DNA from: Buttiauxella noackiae ATCC 51607
Lineage (GTDB): Bacteria; Pseudomonadota; Gammaproteobacteria; Enterobacterales; Enterobacteriaceae
Assembly: GCF_001654865.1 (NCBI RefSeq)
Contig: NZ_LXEO01000032.1
Span: forward strand, 25,488 to 89,487
Length of the DNA stretch: 64,000 nucleotides
Reading direction: 5' to 3'
Shown here in pieces: positions 9,224 through 18,172 of the stretch. The notes under the pieces were generated by a model that worked only from the letters and a program-made list of their open reading frames with translations, was not told where the DNA came from and searched no databases. Position 1 is the stretch's first letter, and every line of letters starts with the position of its first letter. A program made the position numbers and the translations under genes.

Positions 9224-10438
9224 TTAGTGATGAGCCCATTCGATGGAATTAATATCCACGCCCTGCTTAAACATGTCCCACAGTGGAGAAAGTTCGCGCA
9301 GACGGCCAATGGACTTACGTACCAGTTCGATGGTGTAGTCGATCTCTTCTTCAGTAGTAAAACGACCTAAAGAGAAACGGATAGAGCTGTGAGCCAGTTC
9401 GTCGGTCATACCCAGTGCGCGCAGCACATAGGATGGCTCGAGGCTTGCTGATGTACAGGCAGACCCGGAAGAAACCGCAAGGTCTTTAAGCGCCATAATC
9501 AGCGACTCACCTTCAACGTAGTTAAAGCTCACGTTGAGGATAGTTGGCACGCCATTTTCCAGGTCGCCGTTCAGATATACTTCTTCCATATCTTTCACGC
9601 CGTTCCACAGACGGTTACGCAGCGCACGCAGACGGGACATTTCGGTCTCCATCTCTTCTTTAGCGATACGGTAAGCTTCTCCCATACCTGCAATCTGGTG
9701 AACAGGCAGAGTACCCGAACGCATGCCGCGCTCGTGACCGCCACCGTGTACCTGAGCTTCGATACGAATACGTGGCTTGCGGCGAACATACAGCGCGCCG
9801 ATCCCTTTCGGGCCATAGATTTTGTGACCAGAGAAAGACATCAGGTCAACTTTAAGGGTGCTCAAGTCGATAGGCAGTTTGCCCACGCTCTGAGTTGCAT
9901 CAACGTGATAGATAATGCCACGCGCACGGCACATTTCGCCGATTTTCGCGATATCTTGCACCACGCCGATTTCGTTATTCACGTGCATGATAGAAACCAG
10001 AATGGTGTCGTCACGCATCGCTGCTTCCAGCACGTTCAGGTCAACAATACCGTTGCTCTGTGGTGCCAGATAAGTCACTTCAAAACCTTCACGCTCAAGC
10101 TGGCGACAGGTGTCCAGCACAGCTTTGTGTTCGGTTTTAACGGTGATGATGTGCTTGCCTTTCTTCTGATAGAAGTTAGCCGCACCTTTGATAGCGAGGT
10201 TATCAGATTCAGTTGCACCGGAAGTAAAGACGATTTCACGCGGGTCTGCACCAACCAGTTCAGCGATTTGGTTACGGGCGATATCAACAGCTTCTTCTGC
10301 CTGCCAACCGAAACGGTGAGAACGAGAAGCCGGGTTACCGAAGGTTCCGTCCATAGTCAAAAACTGCATCATTTTCTGCGCAACACGCGGGTCAACCGGC
10401 GTAGTCGCAGAGTAATCGAGATAAATCGGTAATTTCAT
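9224..10438 (-). CDS. iscS: Cysteine desulfurase IscS
   Basis: 404 aa PLP enzyme that converts cysteine to alanine plus protein-bound persulfide, feeding IscU, TusA and ThiI. The PLP-lysine segment [12 protein letters not shown] and the mobile catalytic loop [17 protein letters not shown] (Cys328 in the E. coli numbering) are present. ATG 10438 reproduces the E. coli N-terminus [20 protein letters not shown]; the frame from 10465 only adds leader. A 239-base gap containing an ERIC element separates it from iscR. Confidence 0.97.
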   Translation of the reverse strand: MKLPIYLDYSATTPVDPRVAQKMMQFLTMDGTFGNPASRSHRFGWQAEEAVDIARNQIAELVGADPREIVFTSGATESDNLAIKGAANFYQKKGKHIITVKTEHKAVLDTCRQLEREGFEVTYLAPQSNGIVDLNVLEAAMRDDTILVSIMHVNNEIGVVQDIAKIGEMCRARGIIYHVDATQSVGKLPIDLSTLKVDLMSFSGHKIYGPKGIGALYVRRKPRIRIEAQVHGGGHERGMRSGTLPVHQIAGMGEAYRIAKEEMETEMSRLRALRNRLWNGVKDMEEVYLNGDLENGVPTILNVSFNYVEGESLIMALKDLAVSSGSACTSASLEPSYVLRALGMTDELAHSSIRFSLGRFTTEEEIDYTIELVRKSIGRLRELSPLWDMFKQGVDINSIEWAHH

Positions 10439-10551
10439 TGCTCTTAAACTCCGTACATCACTCAATGCAATGAATCAGGCAACAGGCTGAATGAACGACC
10501 TTGTTGACGGAGCATGACACCCCGGCCTAATTCTGAAATCTATTTTATTTT

Positions 10552-10675
10552 TACCCTAAATAGTGCGTGTTGCAGCAAGGCGGCAAACTTGAGAGTCCCC
10601 AGGAGCTTACATCAGGTAAGTGACTGGGGCGAACAAGTGCGGCCAACGCAGTTGCAACCCGAAATATGACGGGTA
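10552..10675. repeat. ERIC element between iscR and iscS
   Basis: About 124 bp. The core CCCCAGGAGCTTACAT (10597-10612) followed by GTAAGTGACTGGGG matches the centre of the enterobacterial repetitive intergenic consensus. The ends (TACCCTAAATA on the left, ATGACGGGTA on the right) fit the recalled ERIC ends. It begins 113 bases past the iscS start side and finishes two bases before the iscR stop codon, so it is transcribed in the iscRSUA message and should fold into a long hairpin. Confidence 0.88.
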
Positions 10676-10677
10676 AA

Positions 10678-11181
10678 TTATGCGCGCAGTTTAACGTCGA
10701 TTGCGTCTTGAGCGCGCGTGCTGCGATGGTTTTCACTGTGCTGACGGCCAGAGACGTCCAACACTTCCTGGTTATTCACCAGTTCACCCAAAGTGATGTT
10801 ATTCAGAAAACCAGTCAAACGGTCACTCAGGTCGCGCCACAGTGCGTGAGTCAGGCACTTATCGCCGCCCTGACAACCACCTTTACCGTCGCCACCTTTG
10901 CCCGCGCAACGCGTTGCATCGACAGATTCATCTACGGCACTAATAACTTCGCCGACTGCGATGCTGTTTGCTTCTTTACCCAGCAGATAACCGCCACCAG
11001 GACCACGAACGCTGGCAACCAGGCCATTTTTACGCAGGCGGGAGAATAACTGCTCCAGGTAGGAGAGTGAGATTCCCTGACGTTCAGAAATATCAGCCAA
11101 CGGTACTGGACCTGATTCGGAGTTCAACGCAACGTCAAGCATTGCGGTCACAGCATAACGTCCTTTCGATGTCAGTCTCAT
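10678..11181 (-). CDS. iscR: Fe-S-responsive transcriptional regulator IscR
   Basis: Rrf2-family regulator, 167 aa against 162 in E. coli. The winged HTH (about 1-80) is nearly identical, including [16 protein letters not shown] and [11 protein letters not shown]. The [2Fe-2S] ligands are Cys92, Cys103, Cys109 and His112. The Cys92-Cys103 gap is ten residues instead of five because of an imperfect 15-bp tandem repeat (GKGGD then GKGGC). With cluster bound, IscR represses its own operon through type 1 sites, two of which lie directly upstream. Function is probably intact, though the longer loop could change cluster affinity. Confidence 0.96.
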   Translation of the reverse strand: MRLTSKGRYAVTAMLDVALNSESGPVPLADISERQGISLSYLEQLFSRLRKNGLVASVRGPGGGYLLGKEANSIAVGEVISAVDESVDATRCAGKGGDGKGGCQGGDKCLTHALWRDLSDRLTGFLNNITLGELVNNQEVLDVSGRQHSENHRSTRAQDAIDVKLRA

Positions 11182-11262
11182 GTCTTACTTAACCTCAAAT
11201 CGCCCCTCGAACCGGGGGTTTTTTATAAATGTGATTGTCACATAGCAGGTCGCAAGTCTGAC

Positions 11263-11287
11263 ATTCCCGAGTAAATTGGTCAACTAT
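11263..11287 (-). promoter_or_regulatory. IscR type 1 operator (promoter-proximal)
   Basis: The minus strand from 11287 reads ATAGTTGACCAATTTACTCG then GGAAT. It matches the recalled type 1 consensus ATASYYGACTRWWWYAGTCRRSTAT at 22 of 25 positions. It lies about 80 bases before the iscR ATG and includes a TTGACC that could serve as -35. Confidence 0.8.
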
Positions 11288-11312
11288 TTAACCCAGTAAT
11301 TTACTCAAGTAT
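11288..11312 (-). promoter_or_regulatory. IscR type 1 operator (distal), overlapping the trmJ stop
   Basis: The minus strand from 11312 reads ATACTTGAGTAAATTACTGG then GTTAA, about 20 of 25 to the type 1 consensus. It abuts the first site with no gap and overlaps the first base of the trmJ stop codon. Confidence 0.65.
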
Positions 11313-12052
11313 TATTTGCCGGATTTTTTCTCGTTATCAATAGAAGAAAGCATGCCGCGCAGAATGTTAAGCTCTTGAGTTTCCGGGCGTGCACGGTTAT
11401 ACAAGCGGCGTAATTTGCTCATAATCTGTCCCGGATGGCTGGTGCGAATAAAGCCGGTTTTCAGCAATACTTGTTCCAGGTGAACGTAAAAACGCTCAAG
11501 ATCGTCAGCCGATGGATACTGAGTCTGATCTTCAACAACGGCAACTTCTTTGCCCTCTTCTTGAGTAGCAAGCCAGGCGATACGTACTTCATAGGCAAGG
11601 ATTTGCACGGCCATTGCCAGGTTCAGCGAGCTGTATTCTGGATTTGCCTGGATCGCGACGTGGTAATGGCATTTCTGCAATTCGTCATTGGTTAAACCAA
11701 CACGTTCGCGGCCAAACACAATTGCCACGGGTGCATGTTGCGCTTCAGAAATACTCTTTAGACCACATTCGCGCGGATCGAGCATCGGCCAAGGCAGCGT
11801 GCGTGAACGCGCACTAGTGCCGACCACCAGACTGCAACCGGCTAACGCTTCATCCAGCGTATCGACAATTTTCGCTTCACCAATAACATCACTGGCGCCC
11901 GCCGCGAGTGCGATTGCCTGAGAGTCAGGTTTTACCAGTGGATTAACCAGCCACAGATTTGTCAGCCCCATGGTTTTCATTGCACGAGCTACAGAGCCCA
12001 TGTTGCCGGTGTGGGAGGTTTCAACCAGCACTATACGTACGTTTTGCAGCAT
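11312..12052 (-). CDS. trmJ: tRNA (Cm32/Um32) 2'-O-methyltransferase
   Basis: SPOUT-class SAM enzyme, 246 aa as in E. coli, that 2'-O-methylates position 32 of the anticodon loop. The N-terminal SpoU domain (1-165) shows [19 protein letters not shown], a motif-2-like [14 protein letters not shown] and the motif-3-like [15 protein letters not shown] that form the SAM knot. A C-terminal helical tail follows. It is transcribed toward iscR; 119 bases separate it from the divergent suhB. Confidence 0.95.
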   Translation of the reverse strand: MLQNVRIVLVETSHTGNMGSVARAMKTMGLTNLWLVNPLVKPDSQAIALAAGASDVIGEAKIVDTLDEALAGCSLVVGTSARSRTLPWPMLDPRECGLKSISEAQHAPVAIVFGRERVGLTNDELQKCHYHVAIQANPEYSSLNLAMAVQILAYEVRIAWLATQEEGKEVAVVEDQTQYPSADDLERFYVHLEQVLLKTGFIRTSHPGQIMSKLRRLYNRARPETQELNILRGMLSSIDNEKKSGK

Positions 12053-12171
12053 CGTTGACTCATAGCCTGAAAAGATTATCGCGATATCCTATCATAACCC
12101 TGGGACATATTCCGAACGCTCTGCTATACTCCGCCGCGTTTTCCCGTTCTTTAACATCCAGAGAGAGACCG

Positions 12172-12975
12172 ATGCATCCGATGCTCACCATCGCCGTGCG
12201 CGCTGCGCGCAAGGCGGGCAATTTAATTGCCAAGAACTACGAAACCCCTGACGCTGTAGAAGCGAGTCAAAAAGGGAGCAACGATTTTGTGACTAACGTA
12301 GATAAAGAGGCTGAGCGCCTGATTATCGAAATTATCCGCAAATCCTACCCGCAACACACCATTGTCGCTGAAGAATCAGGCGAACTGGCGGGTACCGAGC
12401 AGGATGTGCAATGGGTTATCGATCCTCTGGATGGCACTTCAAACTTCATCAAACGTTTGCCGCACTTCTCTGTATCTATCGCTGTTCGTGTTAAAGGCCG
12501 CACCGAGGTTGCCGTCGTTTATGACCCAATGCGTAATGAGCTGTTCACAGCCGTTCGTGGTCAAGGCGCACAGCTGAACGGTTACCGTCTGCGCGGCAGC
12601 AATGCACGTGACCTCGATGGCACCATTCTGGCAACGGGCTTCCCATTCAAGCTCAAGCAACACGCCACTCCATATATCAACATCGTTGCTAAACTGTTCA
12701 CTCAGTGTGCTGACTTCCGTCGTACCGGTTCTGCTGCACTGGATCTGGCATACGTTGCGGCTGGCCGTGTTGATGGTTTCTTCGAGATTGGCCTGAAGCC
12801 TTGGGATTTCGCAGCTGGTGAACTGATTGCTCGCGAATCTGGTAGCCTGGTATGTGATTTCACCGGCGGCCATAACCACCTGACCAGCGGCAACATCGTT
12901 GCAGGTAACCCACGTGTTGTTAAAGCGATGCTGGCAACCATGCGTGATGAACTGAGCGAAGCGCTGAAGCGTTAA
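12172..12975 (+). CDS. suhB: Inositol-1-monophosphatase / Nus-complex factor SuhB
   Basis: 267 aa, same length as E. coli SuhB. It shows the inositol monophosphatase motif WVIDPLDGTSNFIK (metal-binding Asp residues) and the second motif GLKPWDFAAGELI. The protein hydrolyses inositol phosphates in vitro and is a component of the rRNA antitermination complex. ATG 12172 reproduces the E. coli start MHPMLTIAVRAARKAGN. A TATACT sequence near 12125 is a plausible -10. It ends at a terminator shared with the convergent exporter gene. Confidence 0.96.
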   Translation: MHPMLTIAVRAARKAGNLIAKNYETPDAVEASQKGSNDFVTNVDKEAERLIIEIIRKSYPQHTIVAEESGELAGTEQDVQWVIDPLDGTSNFIKRLPHFSVSIAVRVKGRTEVAVVYDPMRNELFTAVRGQGAQLNGYRLRGSNARDLDGTILATGFPFKLKQHATPYINIVAKLFTQCADFRRTGSAALDLAYVAAGRVDGFFEIGLKPWDFAAGELIARESGSLVCDFTGGHNHLTSGNIVAGNPRVVKAMLATMRDELSEALKR

Positions 12976-12983
12976 TCTCAGAA

Positions 12984-13008
12984 AATGCCTTCCCGTCGGG
13001 AAGGCATT
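12984..13008. terminator. Hairpin terminator downstream of suhB
   Basis: A perfect 11-bp stem (AATGCCTTCCC / GGGAAGGCATT) with loop GTC lies between the convergent suhB and the NicO exporter. A-rich sequence follows on the plus strand; no long T-run is visible. Confidence 0.7.
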
Positions 13009-13011
13009 CAA

Positions 13012-13995
13012 TTAAAAAGGTCGAATCCCGCGCATTACCGGTTGAGCACTCAGCCACATCACCACTGCTGCTAATACTAAAATGCCACCGCCTGCAAATG
13101 CCAGTGTTGCCCAGGCAACTTGCCGCCATAAAACGGGTGCTTTGTTACCACTAATGCGTACCGCAAGCTGACGGAACCCGTGGACTAAAAAGGCCAGGCC
13201 AGAAATGGTAATTGATGTGCCGGCAGCCATCGCAAGCGTCGACATCACTCCCCAGCTATACACACCAATCACTTTGCTAAACAGCAGCACCATAATTGCC
13301 CCGGAGCATGGGCGCATCCCCATGGATAAAACAATCATCATTCGGGCACGCCAGTCTTCTCCTGCTGCAAGCTGTTGCTGCGTGGGTAAATGCTGATGAC
13401 CACAGCCACATTTTTCATCATGTACATGATGAGGCGTGAATGAAGTGAAACGCTTCGGTTTTCGCAGCACACGTTGCAATTTACGTAGGGCTCGACCGCA
13501 CAACATCACACCTAAAACCCCCACCAGCAAATAGCTTCCCTTCTCAAGCCAAAAACTACTCATGTGCAATTGGCGCGACGGCAACGCCAGAATACCCAGC
13601 ACTATCGTTACCAACCCAATCGCCACCAACCCTTGCAATAAAGATGCTGCAAACGTCAATTTAAGGCTGCTTTTCAGGCGTGATGGATGTGTCGCAAGCC
13701 AGGTCGTAATAACTATTTTCCCATGGCCGGGCCCTAATGCGTGAAGCACACCATAAACAAAACTAAATGACAGCAACGACCAACCTGCACGCGCAGGGTT
13801 CTCGGCAACCTCACGCAGAAGTGTGCTCATTTGCTGGTTAATCGATTTCTGCCACATCGCACTGTCGATGAGGATTTGCGGCCAGTAATACCACAAGCTG
13901 TAAAGTGCTCCTGCACAAACCAGCAGGAAGAATGCCAGTGGCCACAGGTGAAGCCAACGGCGTGAATGGGGTTTAGCTGAAGGCATTACTGACAT
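13012..13995 (-). CDS. NicO-family Ni/Co (or Zn) exporter
   Basis: 327 aa multi-pass inner-membrane protein with about six hydrophobic segments. It has the NicO/RcnA-type signature HALGPGHGKIVITTWLATHP (85-105) and SMGMRPCSGAIMVLLFS (about 225-242). A cytosolic loop rich in His and Cys (HHVHDEKCGCGHQHLP, about 188-203) probably binds metal. Family members export nickel, cobalt or other divalent metals. It overlaps the 3' end of the DUF1007 gene by 10 bases, so the two work as a pair. Which metal it handles cannot be read from sequence. It has no counterpart at this place in E. coli K-12. Confidence 0.82.
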   Translation of the reverse strand: MSVMPSAKPHSRRWLHLWPLAFFLLVCAGALYSLWYYWPQILIDSAMWQKSINQQMSTLLREVAENPARAGWSLLSFSFVYGVLHALGPGHGKIVITTWLATHPSRLKSSLKLTFAASLLQGLVAIGLVTIVLGILALPSRQLHMSSFWLEKGSYLLVGVLGVMLCGRALRKLQRVLRKPKRFTSFTPHHVHDEKCGCGHQHLPTQQQLAAGEDWRARMMIVLSMGMRPCSGAIMVLLFSKVIGVYSWGVMSTLAMAAGTSITISGLAFLVHGFRQLAVRISGNKAPVLWRQVAWATLAFAGGGILVLAAVVMWLSAQPVMRGIRPF

Positions 13996-14633
13996 TGCAA
14001 TATCACCTGTTGAGCAAACTGTTTACCCAGTTCCATATCCTCGGGAGGGGCATCGGCTTTATCCAGCGATTGCGCGAAAGCCAGCGTATCTTCGTTTGGC
14101 TGCGGGGTTTTCACCGCGATTTTGCAAAGTGAGTCTAATGTTTTCGGCAATTTGGCATCACTGGCGTTGTCATAACTCATATCGACAAAATAGGTCGGGT
14201 CGAACGTCGCAAACTGATACGTCTGCCCCTTCAATGGTTGCGGATGTGCAAGCGGCAAAACAAAGGTCAACACGGCCTGATGTCCTACTCGAGCAAGGCC
14301 ATACTCAGGCGGCAGGTTATTAAAGGTCACTTTTTTACCGTTATGCCAAAACTCAGTGAAGTAATGCTGGCCCAAAACATTGGCCATGACTTCGGCTGCC
14401 AATTTCTTCCACACCGGTGAGTCAGGTTTGGCATTACCCGCGTCATACAGTAGATCTGCTGAAGTGATTTCATCCATCGTCCACTGCATTTTAAGGCCAG
14501 TAAGCTGGTCGTTTTCGGTCATCACCGTCGTCACAAGGGTGATAAAACTATGTGGGTGTGCCAAAGCCACCGGACTAAAAAGCACGCTACTCAAGGCGAA
14601 AAACGCAATTCTGTTACACATTTTCCTGCTCAT
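13986..14633 (-). CDS. Periplasmic DUF1007 protein, exporter partner
   Basis: 215 aa. A signal peptide is evident (FFALSSVLFSPVALA followed by HPHSFI). The mature protein begins with HPH, a likely metal-binding start, and has the DUF1007 pattern with MQWTMDEITSADLL and FDPTYFVDMSY. DUF1007 genes habitually accompany NicO-type exporters, and this one overlaps the downstream exporter. A periplasmic metal-handling role is inferred, not demonstrated. Confidence 0.78.
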   Translation of the reverse strand: MSRKMCNRIAFFALSSVLFSPVALAHPHSFITLVTTVMTENDQLTGLKMQWTMDEITSADLLYDAGNAKPDSPVWKKLAAEVMANVLGQHYFTEFWHNGKKVTFNNLPPEYGLARVGHQAVLTFVLPLAHPQPLKGQTYQFATFDPTYFVDMSYDNASDAKLPKTLDSLCKIAVKTPQPNEDTLAFAQSLDKADAPPEDMELGKQFAQQVILQCQ

Positions 14634-14669
14634 TATTCTCTCAAGCTTAAAATTCTGTGAGCCAGTCAG

Positions 14670-14681
14670 AATTACGTAATT
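14670..14681. promoter_or_regulatory. Perfect 12-bp palindrome AATTACGTAATT upstream of the metal-export pair
   Basis: It lies in the divergent gap between the DUF1007 start (14633) and the csiE start (14759). A symmetric site in this position could be an operator for either side. It does not match a metalloregulator box that I recall with confidence. Confidence 0.3.
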
Positions 14682-14758
14682 AAAAAGCTCATATGTGGCT
14701 CTCTACGACAAAAGGTTTAGCTACTCTTAGCATTAATAACTTTGACTTGGTTACGCGG

Positions 14759-16039
14759 ATGATGACACTGCTCTCCCCACCACCATCTGTACTCTCCAGT
14801 CCGCAGCGCCGCTGCCACCTGCTTTTGTTGCTTTACTTACCGGGCCAAACCGTCACTCCCGAGATCCTCGCAAGGCTCAACGGGGTCGATGACACCAAAG
14901 CCCTGCAAGATATAGCCGACACCGGCGATGAAATCCAGCGCTATCACCGGCTGAGGCTTATCACACAGCAGGATGGTAGCTATCGGATTGAGGGCACATC
15001 TTTAGACCGCCGTCTGTGCTTATTGCACTGGTTACGCCGTGCGTTGCGTCTATGCCCACACTTTGTGCAGCAGCAGTTTACCCCTGCGCTTAAAACCCAG
15101 CTTAAACAGCAAGGGATCCTGACTGCGTTATATGACGAGAAAAACCTCCAGGCGCTGATCGGTCTTTGCGCACGACGATTACAACGGCAATTTGATAGCC
15201 GCGACGTACAATTTTTAACGCTGTTTTTGCAGTACTGTTTGCACCAGCATCATGCTGGGATCACACCAGAATTCACTGAGCAGCAACGCGCGTGGACGCA
15301 AATACGCCCGGAGTTTGTGGCAGCGCTTGAGATTGCCCGCCACTGGAAGCGTCGCATGTTGCAATCAGCCAACGAAAACGAGCAATTATTCCTGGCGCTA
15401 TTATTCCAGTTACTACGCACTCCCGACCCGATTCACGACAATCATGAGCAAGATTTACGCTTACGCTCGGCTATTTGCGGAATGATTGCTCGCTTTCGCG
15501 AGCTGGCGGGTATGTCCTTTAGCGATGAACAAGGCCTGAGTGACCAACTCTACATTCATCTTGCTCAGGCACTGGATCGTTGCCAGTTCGGTATTGGGAT
15601 TGATAACAGCCTACCGGAAGAAATAACCCGCCTTTACCCACGCTTAATGCGCACCACACGTGAAGCGTTCAATGATTTTGAAAACCATTTTGAAATGCGT
15701 TTTTCAGATGAAGAAGTGGGACTGGTGGCTGTGATATTCGGAGCATGGCTGATGCAGGAAAATGATCTGCATGAAAAGCAGGTTTTGCTGCTCACTGGCA
15801 ATAATATTGAACTTGAACAGAGTGTTGAACAGCAGCTTCGCGAGCTCACGTTACTGCCGCTCAATATTAAACACCTGACGATTCACAGTTACCAAAAAGA
15901 GGGGGCGCCGAAAGAAGTCGTGTTGGTGATTACACCCTACTCCACCACATTGCCACTGTACTCACCGCCACTGATTCACGTCACGCTGCCGCTGGGTGAT
16001 CACCAGCAGCAGCAGATCCGTAAGATTATTGAGTGTTAA
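14759..16039 (+). CDS. csiE: Stationary-phase inducible protein CsiE (PRD-containing)
   Basis: 426 aa, identical in length to E. coli CsiE. It shows a degenerate N-terminal winged HTH and PRD-like helical domains in the middle (YCLHQHHAGITPEF; DEQGLSDQLYIHLAQALDR). The C-terminal region contains EEVGLVAVIFGAWLMQENDLHEKQ and a EIIB-like strand-helix unit (LLTGNNIELEQSVEQQLREL). ATG 14759 matches the E. coli N-terminus; the frame from 14693 adds an unsupported leader. In E. coli its expression depends on sigmaS and CRP, and its molecular role is unclear. The last 14 bases overlap the convergent hcaT. Confidence 0.9.
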   Translation: MMTLLSPPPSVLSSPQRRCHLLLLLYLPGQTVTPEILARLNGVDDTKALQDIADTGDEIQRYHRLRLITQQDGSYRIEGTSLDRRLCLLHWLRRALRLCPHFVQQQFTPALKTQLKQQGILTALYDEKNLQALIGLCARRLQRQFDSRDVQFLTLFLQYCLHQHHAGITPEFTEQQRAWTQIRPEFVAALEIARHWKRRMLQSANENEQLFLALLFQLLRTPDPIHDNHEQDLRLRSAICGMIARFRELAGMSFSDEQGLSDQLYIHLAQALDRCQFGIGIDNSLPEEITRLYPRLMRTTREAFNDFENHFEMRFSDEEVGLVAVIFGAWLMQENDLHEKQVLLLTGNNIELEQSVEQQLRELTLLPLNIKHLTIHSYQKEGAPKEVVLVITPYSTTLPLYSPPLIHVTLPLGDHQQQQIRKIIEC

Positions 16040-17177
16040 CGCAATATGAAACGGGGCGTGGCCGAATGAACAATGCAGGAACGGCCACCAGCGCCATAAC
16101 CCAGAACACATTGCCCTGCATGTGCTGATACAGATAGCCGGAGAACATGGTCATAATGGCAATCCCACCGCCCATTGCTACGGCTGAATAGACAGCCTGC
16201 AAACGGATCACTTCATTACCTTCGCGCGCGGAGATATAACGCATCGCCGCCAGGTGGCAAACAGTGAAACTACCGCAGTGCAGGATTTGCGCGGCAATCA
16301 GCCACGGCAAATCGGTGGTCCAGGCCATCAGGCTCCAACGCAGTATTCCTGTCACACCAGAAAGCAGCAGTAAGTCCCGCGCACTCCAGTTGCGGAACAA
16401 CTTGTTGCTGAGCGCAAAAATCACAATTTCCGCGACAACACCCAGCGACCATAGATACCCGACAACCGAAGCAGAATACCCTGCGCCCTGCCAGTAAATC
16501 GCACTGAACCCGTAGTAAGCCGCGTGGGCACCTTGTAATAACGTTACACAGGCAAGAAAACGCCATGAACCGAGCACCAGTTTTTTCCAGGCAGGCCAGC
16601 CCGCACCCTCTTGATGGCGAGTTTCACCTTGCGGCATCACGGATGGGCGCAGCATCATGCCGATAAGCATTGATGCGACACCAATGCTCAACAGCACCAG
16701 AATCGCCTGATAGCTAAACATGCTCACCAGTTTGCCCGTCATGGCGGAACCTATCACAAACGCCAGCGATCCCCACAAGCGTACACGGCCATAATCCATG
16801 GTGATTTGACGCTGCCAGGTTCCAGCCAACGCATCGGTAAGCGGCACCAGCGGTGAGAAGAACAGGTTAAAACCGACCATCACAATCAAAAGCCAGGTGG
16901 CGGTTTGCCCAAACCAGAAAGCAACGGCAAATAGCAAAGTGAGTAAGGCAAGTAAACGCAGAGCAAAGACAAGTCGGGAAGGGTCGGTAACTCGAGGTGC
17001 AAGAAGCAAACTACCAAGGAAACGGGCGATTAATCCAGCCCCTAACAACAGTCCTATGGTTTCAGGTGGTAGACCAACTCCGGCAAGCCAGACACTCCAG
17101 AATGGCAGGAAAATCCCGTAGCTAAAGAAGTAGGTAAAATAACTGAGCGCCAGCCAGCGCGTTGAATGCAAAACCAT
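16026..17177 (-). CDS. hcaT: MFS transporter HcaT (3-phenylpropionate permease family)
   Basis: 383 aa, twelve hydrophobic segments, closely matching E. coli HcaT (379 aa): MVLHSTRWLALSYFTYFFSY at the start and LHCGSFTVCHLAAMRYI in helix 10. GGGAGG seven bases before ATG 17177 fixes the start; the frame to 17234 adds a non-homologous leader. In E. coli it neighbours the hca dioxygenase operon for phenylpropionate and cinnamate. Here no hca gene follows, and the next genes are sugar-related. The substrate is therefore uncertain. Confidence 0.88.
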   Translation of the reverse strand: MVLHSTRWLALSYFTYFFSYGIFLPFWSVWLAGVGLPPETIGLLLGAGLIARFLGSLLLAPRVTDPSRLVFALRLLALLTLLFAVAFWFGQTATWLLIVMVGFNLFFSPLVPLTDALAGTWQRQITMDYGRVRLWGSLAFVIGSAMTGKLVSMFSYQAILVLLSIGVASMLIGMMLRPSVMPQGETRHQEGAGWPAWKKLVLGSWRFLACVTLLQGAHAAYYGFSAIYWQGAGYSASVVGYLWSLGVVAEIVIFALSNKLFRNWSARDLLLLSGVTGILRWSLMAWTTDLPWLIAAQILHCGSFTVCHLAAMRYISAREGNEVIRLQAVYSAVAMGGGIAIMTMFSGYLYQHMQGNVFWVMALVAVPALFIRPRPVSYCVNTQ

Positions 17178-17286
17178 GATCCCTCCCGTTTTGGAGGCGC
17201 TAGTGTGTCCGAGCGCTGGCGTGCTTGCAAGCATTCATTAACAGACTAATAACACGCAATAATTAAACGGCTTTATTGATTTACCT

Positions 17287-17352
17287 GGATTGATAAGCGG
17301 CAGCGCCATCCAACGGCATTCACGGATGGCACTCACGCTTATCCGACCTACA
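17287..17352. repeat. REP/BIME-like inverted repeat pair
   Basis: The arms TGATAAGCGGCAGCGCCATCC and GGATGGCACTCACGCTTATCC face each other around a short spacer. This is the same palindromic unit as at 4009-4080. It fills the gap between hcaT and the epimerase-like gene. Confidence 0.65.
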
Positions 17353-18169
17353 AAACCATGATTTCCATTGCTAGCCGTGTCGTTTCCCCTCCCTGCAGCA
17401 ATACCAACCCCGGCTGCCCAGGCATGTTGTGGGCATTCACCGGGTGGCTTTGTGGCTCAAGGCAAATAAAGGGTTCGCCCGCCATACGGAACACCATCAA
17501 GTACGGCGTGGAACATTTTAGCTGCACCAGCAGGCCACCAGTTTCAATCAAAGCCAAACCGTTCCAACCGGAATAGCCAACATTCAGCCATTGGTTGTCC
17601 GGGATTTTCGCCGTGATGAAATTGGTTTGCGCCGTCAGTTGGTCACTCCACTCAAGAGGTAAGTGATTCTCTCCTTCAGGCCAGAAACCCGTTGCTCCAA
17701 ACTGCACGCGTGTCGCGGGTGTGAGATGGAAAAAGGGATGAAAACCCAGCCCATAAACCATCGACTGACTCCCCCGGTGAGTGAGCTGAAGCTCAGCAAT
17801 AAAACGCTTACCTTCCAGCCGGTAAATCAGCCGCGCGTGATAATCAAACCCGCACTCATGGCGACTATCCAGTGTCAAAACCACCTGCTTACCATCCTGG
17901 ATTTCTACCTGCCAGCTTTTAAGCCAGCCGTCGCCATGGAGAAAAAACTGTTCATCGACAGGACTTTTCGGCAACGTGACCATTTCTCCGTGTAGCCGAA
18001 AGCAATTCCCGGCGACGCGGTTTGCCAGTGGTAGCATCGGGAATAGTGCTTTTTCACCTGCGTAAAGAATCGGTTGCTGGTGCTTTAACGAATCCAGGCT
18101 GAGGATTGCCGCCCCTTGCGGGGCGACGGTTAAACGTAAGTGTTCATTTTCGAGTTTCAGACTTTCCAT
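17348..18169 (-). CDS. Aldose 1-epimerase-like protein (YphB family)
   Basis: 273 aa galactose-mutarotase-like beta-sandwich. Conserved points include PLANRVAGNCFRLHG (about 46-60), the His of FLHGDGWL, and the catalytic-type GLGFHPFF and CLEPQSHPVNAH. It resembles E. coli YphB (290 aa), which lies at the same chromosomal position. It likely interconverts sugar anomers for the pathway encoded upstream. It starts three bases after the MFS porter stop (TAA GTT ATG), so translation is probably coupled. The sugar is unknown. Confidence 0.75.
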   Translation of the reverse strand: MESLKLENEHLRLTVAPQGAAILSLDSLKHQQPILYAGEKALFPMLPLANRVAGNCFRLHGEMVTLPKSPVDEQFFLHGDGWLKSWQVEIQDGKQVVLTLDSRHECGFDYHARLIYRLEGKRFIAELQLTHRGSQSMVYGLGFHPFFHLTPATRVQFGATGFWPEGENHLPLEWSDQLTAQTNFITAKIPDNQWLNVGYSGWNGLALIETGGLLVQLKCSTPYLMVFRMAGEPFICLEPQSHPVNAHNMPGQPGLVLLQGGETTRLAMEIMVL

Positions 18170-18172
18170 AAC

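Noticed and set aside
9698..10432. 244-codon plus-strand frame opposite iscS
   Set aside because: Antisense shadow of iscS with no known family.
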